Shown here: in pieces, positions 60,901-64,000 of the stretch
Position numbering within the stretch: position 1 is the first letter of the stretch
How the letters are laid out: each line of letters starts with the position of its first letter
NCBI GenBank assembly: GCA_964432885.1
Contig: CAYSPG010000010.1
Span: 77,795-141,794 of the forward strand
DNA from: CAYSPG01 sp964432885
Lineage (GTDB): Bacteria > Bacteroidota > Bacteroidia > AKYH767-A > OLB10
Direction: 5' to 3'
Length of the DNA: 64,000 nt
The notes under the pieces: generated by a model
The model's input: only the letters and a program-made list of their open reading frames with translations
The model's database searches: none
Told to the model about the DNA's origin: nothing
Translations under genes and position numbers: made by a program

Positions 60901-63900
60901 GTCAGTTAATGAATTCCAGTGATAATAACAGTTTTAATAACTGTACTTTCACAACTGACTTAACAGCTACAACTTCTTTAATGAGTGCTTTGTGTTTTAG
61001 TTCATCTACCACAAGCCCAACAACTGCCGGTAACAATGGTAGTAATAATACCTTTAGTGGCTGTACATTTCGTGGTGGATATTATTGTGTAGTAAACTAT
61101 GGTAATAGCACAGCCCCAACTATAAGCGGAAATCAATTTTTAAATTGTACAATAAGCGAATTTTACCTTTATGGGTTGTATGCAGTATATGCTACCAACG
61201 GTACTGTATCAGGATGTACTGTTGAACGCCCAACCAGAACTAATGCTTCAACCGGATATGGTATTTATTTAAGTACAGGTTGCGCCAACATGCTGGTTGA
61301 GAAAAACAGGGTGCGTAATTTATTTGGTGGTGTTGCTGGAGCAGGAGGTGGTACACTTTCGGCATATTGTATATATGTAACCTCAACAGGTGCATCGGCA
61401 GGTAATGAGAATAAAATTTACAACAACATAATTTCTAACATAAATACAGGTGGATTTATTGGTGGTTTGTACTTAGCAGGTGGAACCTATGTTAAGGCAT
61501 ATCATAACACGGTATCGCTTGATTATACATCAGCAAGTGGCTCCGGTACCATATATGGTATTTATGCAACCGGGGCAACAAGTGTTGATTTAAAAGACAA
61601 CATGGTAACTATTTCACAAGGTGGAACAGGAATTAAATATTGCGTTTATATTTCCTCTGCTGCCACCCTATGTAATTACAACAACCTGTATATGAATGCT
61701 GCCAGTGGCACTAATAGTATTGGATACTACCTTGCGGCTTACGCAACATTAGCTACATGGCAAACAGCCAATGCAAATGCATGGGATCAAAACAGCACAA
61801 GTGCTGACCCCGGATATACTTCTCCAGGAACCAATGATTATACACCTACTCTTGGTGCCGTAAATAATACAGGTACGTATTTGTTGCCTACCGATATTTT
61901 AGGAGCAGCAAGAAGTGTAACAACACCTGATGTAGGTGCCTATGAGTTTACTCCGCTGCCATGTTCAGGAACTCCTGTTCCAGGTAATACCATTTCATCG
62001 CAATCATCAGTTTGTGTGGGAGCCAATTTTATCCTCTCTTTACAAAACACATTCCCATATACCGGCATTACCTATCAGTGGCAAATTTCATCTGATGGTA
62101 CCACATGGTCAAATATCAGCGGTGCAACGGGTTCTTCTTATACAGCCAACCAAAGCGTAGCCTATTACTACCAGTGTATTGTTACGTGTACCAATGGTGG
62201 CGCTACAGGAACATCCGTTCCAGTTTATATAACCATGAATAGTTTTTACACCTGTTATTGTGTTGTGCTTCCTACCCAAACCGCTGATGAAGAATTATAC
62301 AGCATCACGGTAAATGGAGCTTCAACACCTGCTTTGTATGCAGGCTGCAGCGGTTGCGCTGTTGTAAGTGCAAACTGCTCTGGCGGTGTTGGTGGTGGTA
62401 ATGTTGCTCCCGGCCCAGGCTCTGTATTAAGTAAGTATTCAAACTTTAGTACCTTAGGTAACTTAACCACTATTACACAAGGACAAACTGTATCATTTAC
62501 ATTTGAAGAAAACGAATGTGATGGCGCAACTTTCTATTCTAACGGTATGGCTGCATGGATTGATTACAACCATAATGGTTTATTTACTGATGCCGGTGAA
62601 CAAATATATATTGAGCCAACAACTACACAAAGTCCACGAACAGTTTCCGGAACCTTTACCGTTCCCATTACCGCCCTTACTGGAAGCACCGGTTTGCGTG
62701 TTATTGTTGCTGAAGGTTATTCAAATACAACTCTAACACCTTGCCTGCAATATTCGTATGGAGAAACTGAGGATTGGTTAATTAATATCGTTGCAGCCAC
62801 ACCCTGTTCAGGAATTCCAACACCAGGCAATACGCAATCAACAGCAAACCCTGTTTGTTCGGGTGTTAACTTTACTTTATCTATACAAAATGCTCCAACT
62901 ACATCAGGTAATACCTATCAATGGCAATCTTCACCTGATGGCTCAACCTGGACTGACATTTCGGGAGCAACCGGATTAACTTATACCACATCACAAACCT
63001 CTGCTACCTATTATCAGTGCATTGTAACATGCACCAATAGTTCACAGTCAGCAAACTCAACCTCAATTCAAATTACAATGAGTGGTTTTATTAACTGTTA
63101 TTGTATTCCAACCACCACCAACGGCTGTCTGTCTTCCGATCATATAACAAATGTTGCAATTGGTACCCTTAATAATACTACCGGTGTTTGTTTAAATGCA
63201 TCTTACTCTGACTATAAATATTTAGGTGCTACACAGTTAATACATGGAACAACGTATCCTATGACTGTGCATGTAGCTAATGGCGGAACCGAATATGCAG
63301 GTGCCTGGATAGATTATAATCAAAGCGGCACATTTGATGCCACTGAATTTATTTCAATGACTGGAGTACTTGGCACCGATTGGACTTTTACAGCAAACGT
63401 TACCATTCCTTTAACTGCCCTTGGCGGTAACACTGTAATGCGTGTTCGTTCGAGCTATAATGCTGCTATTACTTCCGGTAGCGCATGTGCGGTTTACTCC
63501 TATGGTGAAACCGAAGATTATCTTATTAATCTTGGCGACCCCAATTGCATACCTGCCCCAACATTCCCATTAAGCGGAGCACAAGTTTGCCCCGGAGGAT
63601 TATCTTTAACCTGGCCAAGCAAACCCGGTGCAACCGGCTATGATGTGTACTTAGATGGCACAGCCGGAACCACTCTTGTATCACCTAACCAAGCCGGTAC
63701 AAGTTATAATCCTGTAGGTATTACACCCGGATTAAAATACTGGAAAGTAATTCCACAGTATGCATCCGGTTCATGCAATACTCCTCAAACATGGTCGTTT
63801 AATGTACAACCGGCTCCTGATCCTATAGCCAACAGCAATGCTGTTAATGGTGGAATTTGCGAAGGTTCGGCACTTACCTTAAGTTCAGATAATATTGATC

Positions 63901-64000
63901 CGGGCCAATCAACAGGCAACATATTTTCATGGAGCGGCCCAAGCGGTTACAGCAGCAATTTCCAAAATCCAACGGTAACCAACAGCGCCTCACCGGCCAC
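57969..64000 (+). CDS. Giant secreted beta-helix / Ig-like / GEVED protein, 3' end beyond window
   Basis: One open frame of at least 2010 codons from ATG 57969 to the window edge; I checked the frame at several points including the end. Signal peptide 1-31 (ASHAFA-Q). Then an Ig-like module (about 205-298, YQWQSSPDG); beta-helix module A (302-757, ending GAYEF); a linker domain with DAGISWVSPTSPSTVGLKTV (about 760-868); beta-helix module B (872-1327, again ending GAYEF and again 456 residues); an Ig-like module near 1375; a GEVED domain about 1425-1607 (AAWIDYNHNG, YGETEDW); an Ig-like module near 1652; a second GEVED about 1715-1853; and the start of a fibronectin-III-like region (about 1860-1950). 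Rich in Thr, Ser, Asn and Gly. Likely a T9SS-exported surface adhesin, but the C-terminal signal is not in view. Confidence 0.9.
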   Translation, partial: MFMITKNKAAINRWLTNLILVLGLCASHAFAQTTNCSPFTQNNGSSHVTFNVQNTNGYPIIITTMSCYIGSGSQTIQILYNPTAINSSGATWTQGTIGAGQNGWVSAYSGTQTIAAAGVNTISNTLSINIPAGATYGFGISSTSVSYFTMTAGSGVTTTGAGGVNILQGDNISWGGAVFPSNPVNYPRGWQGCLVFIPAGPCTDPPTPGTVTSTLNPVCPNTNFTLGLTGGTGGTGQTYQWQSSPDGVIPYANISGATNGTLTTTQTVSNHYRCEVTCGSGTAQSAGLPVVTTATPISGVVTINSAVVTGGTNYQTFTALANQLACGGINGPLTVNVDPASGPYNEQVSFTNIPGSSAVNTVTINGNGRTVTFAATLSTAPHTIVLNGTDNTIWNNLIVNGTGATYALAMHLWNQADNNTFNNCTFNCNANVTGTACVPFSLSGSATSGTTAGVSGNNNVLNGCTMFSGYYSTCIVGNSAANITGNQVLNCTLADFYFYGAYNLYSTGTVWRNNLIHRPTRTTLSTFYGCYASTNTYGLLFEKNRIRDPFGAAITNTGTAYGVYNFIAATAGNENRFYNNIISDFKSNGSVYGMYQSGAAYIKVYHNTISLDYTAATGTSTHYGIYTASTATGWDIKNNIITLTKGGTGIKYGFYFGSGAGISCNYNNLYVAGAAGTNNHGYWGAAFGTFAAWKTANGSAYDQNSVNVNPLYASPATQDYTPTNGVVNNIGINVGVTTDILGTARSATNPDPGAYEFTLGGLDAGISWVSPTSPSTVGLKTVTVNILNTQSITITDLQLSYNDGSGPVTQTFNGLNIIGGANQNISFSTQYNLVSSVTMTVSILTVNGGSDAVSGNNTATYGLCVGLAGTYTINSAVATGGTNFQTFGAAISALSCGIAGPVIFNIVSGSGPYNEQVNIPSVTGASAVNTITINGNNQVLQFTATVAPYAIFMLSGCDYLTVNDLTVNALGTTAGFAGQLMNSSDNNSFNNCTFTTDLTATTSLMSALCFSSSTTSPTTAGNNGSNNTFSGCTFRGGYYCVVNYGNSTAPTISGNQFLNCTISEFYLYGLYAVYATNGTVSGCTVERPTRTNASTGYGIYLSTGCANMLVEKNRVRNLFGGVAGAGGGTLSAYCIYVTSTGASAGNENKIYNNIISNINTGGFIGGLYLAGGTYVKAYHNTVSLDYTSASGSGTIYGIYATGATSVDLKDNMVTISQGGTGIKYCVYISSAATLCNYNNLYMNAASGTNSIGYYLAAYATLATWQTANANAWDQNSTSADPGYTSPGTNDYTPTLGAVNNTGTYLLPTDILGAARSVTTPDVGAYEFTPLPCSGTPVPGNTISSQSSVCVGANFILSLQNTFPYTGITYQWQISSDGTTWSNISGATGSSYTANQSVAYYYQCIVTCTNGGATGTSVPVYITMNSFYTCYCVVLPTQTADEELYSITVNGASTPALYAGCSGCAVVSANCSGGVGGGNVAPGPGSVLSKYSNFSTLGNLTTITQGQTVSFTFEENECDGATFYSNGMAAWIDYNHNGLFTDAGEQIYIEPTTTQSPRTVSGTFTVPITALTGSTGLRVIVAEGYSNTTLTPCLQYSYGETEDWLINIVAATPCSGIPTPGNTQSTANPVCSGVNFTLSIQNAPTTSGNTYQWQSSPDGSTWTDISGATGLTYTTSQTSATYYQCIVTCTNSSQSANSTSIQITMSGFINCYCIPTTTNGCLSSDHITNVAIGTLNNTTGVCLNASYSDYKYLGATQLIHGTTYPMTVHVANGGTEYAGAWIDYNQSGTFDATEFISMTGVLGTDWTFTANVTIPLTALGGNTVMRVRSSYNAAITSGSACAVYSYGETEDYLINLGDPNCIPAPTFPLSGAQVCPGGLSLTWPSKPGATGYDVYLDGTAGTTLVSPNQAGTSYNPVGITPGLKYWKVIPQYASGSCNTPQTWSFNVQPAPDPIANSNAVNGGICEGSALTLSSDNIDPGQSTGNIFSWSGPSGYSSNFQNPTVTNSASPA

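Noticed and set aside
59551..62979. Several 60-83 residue frames in the last 5 kb
   Set aside because: All are out-of-frame shadows of the giant surface-protein gene, whose frame is open throughout.

Overview
The window comes from a chromosome of a Bacteroidota bacterium. The evidence is promoter boxes of the TAnnTTTG type, AT-rich leaders with no Shine-Dalgarno sequences that I could see, secreted proteins with Por/type IX secretion (T9SS) C-terminal signals, GEVED domains, and a fused str-S10-spc-alpha ribosomal cluster with no tuf or adk in it. I cannot name the genus from sequence alone. I saw no IS element, prophage, CRISPR array, rRNA or tRNA.

Layout. 1-8.6 kb holds the 5' part of pheT, a small membrane protein, an ade/ABC-permease pair, a cold-shock gene behind a long G-free tract, pnp and rpsO with a terminator between them, and a TPR lipoprotein. 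8.7-18.3 kb is envelope biology: a TM2/DUF2752/Tic20-like/M48 membrane-protein operon, an M1 peptidase, a second M48 lipoprotein, a coiled-coil lipoprotein, NfeD and a LysM protein. 18.5-21.6 kb holds the DUF1800/DUF1501 pair and a lone receiver-domain protein. 21.6-30.7 kb is a minus-strand block: a T9SS cargo protein, an isoaspartyl peptidase overlapping a UPF0175 gene, murI, then the operon uppS-bamA-ompH-ompH (undecaprenyl carrier lipid and outer-membrane assembly), a small unknown gene and a phosphodiesterase. 30.7-33.6 kb is poorly coding: one small gene whose end lies inside a perfect inverted repeat, one lipoprotein and about 0.9 kb of apparent non-coding DNA.

33.6-52.3 kb is one ribosomal and transcription supercluster: rpsL, rpsG, fusA, rpsJ through secY, map, infA, rpmJ, rpsM, rpsK, rpsD, rpoA, rplQ. 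It starts at a textbook Bacteroidota promoter and ends at a strong terminator. rpmD and rpmJ are present but short and easy to miss. 52.4-57.8 kb holds miaA, a ketosynthase-like protein without the active-site Cys, a T9SS protein, an EamA transporter and ribD. From 57,969 to the window edge runs one uninterrupted frame of at least 2010 codons for a giant secreted beta-helix/Ig/GEVED protein.

The most unusual structure is not a gene. At least 14 intergenic spacers, 11 of them inside the ribosomal cluster, are made of degenerate 7-nt tandem repeats. In many of them the units start as GTTTRCA-like and switch, in the same 7-nt register, to the complementary AAACNNN-like form, so the spacer can fold into a hairpin. 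They resemble in style the heptanucleotide STRR repeats known from cyanobacteria, but here they fill the gaps between essential ribosomal genes.
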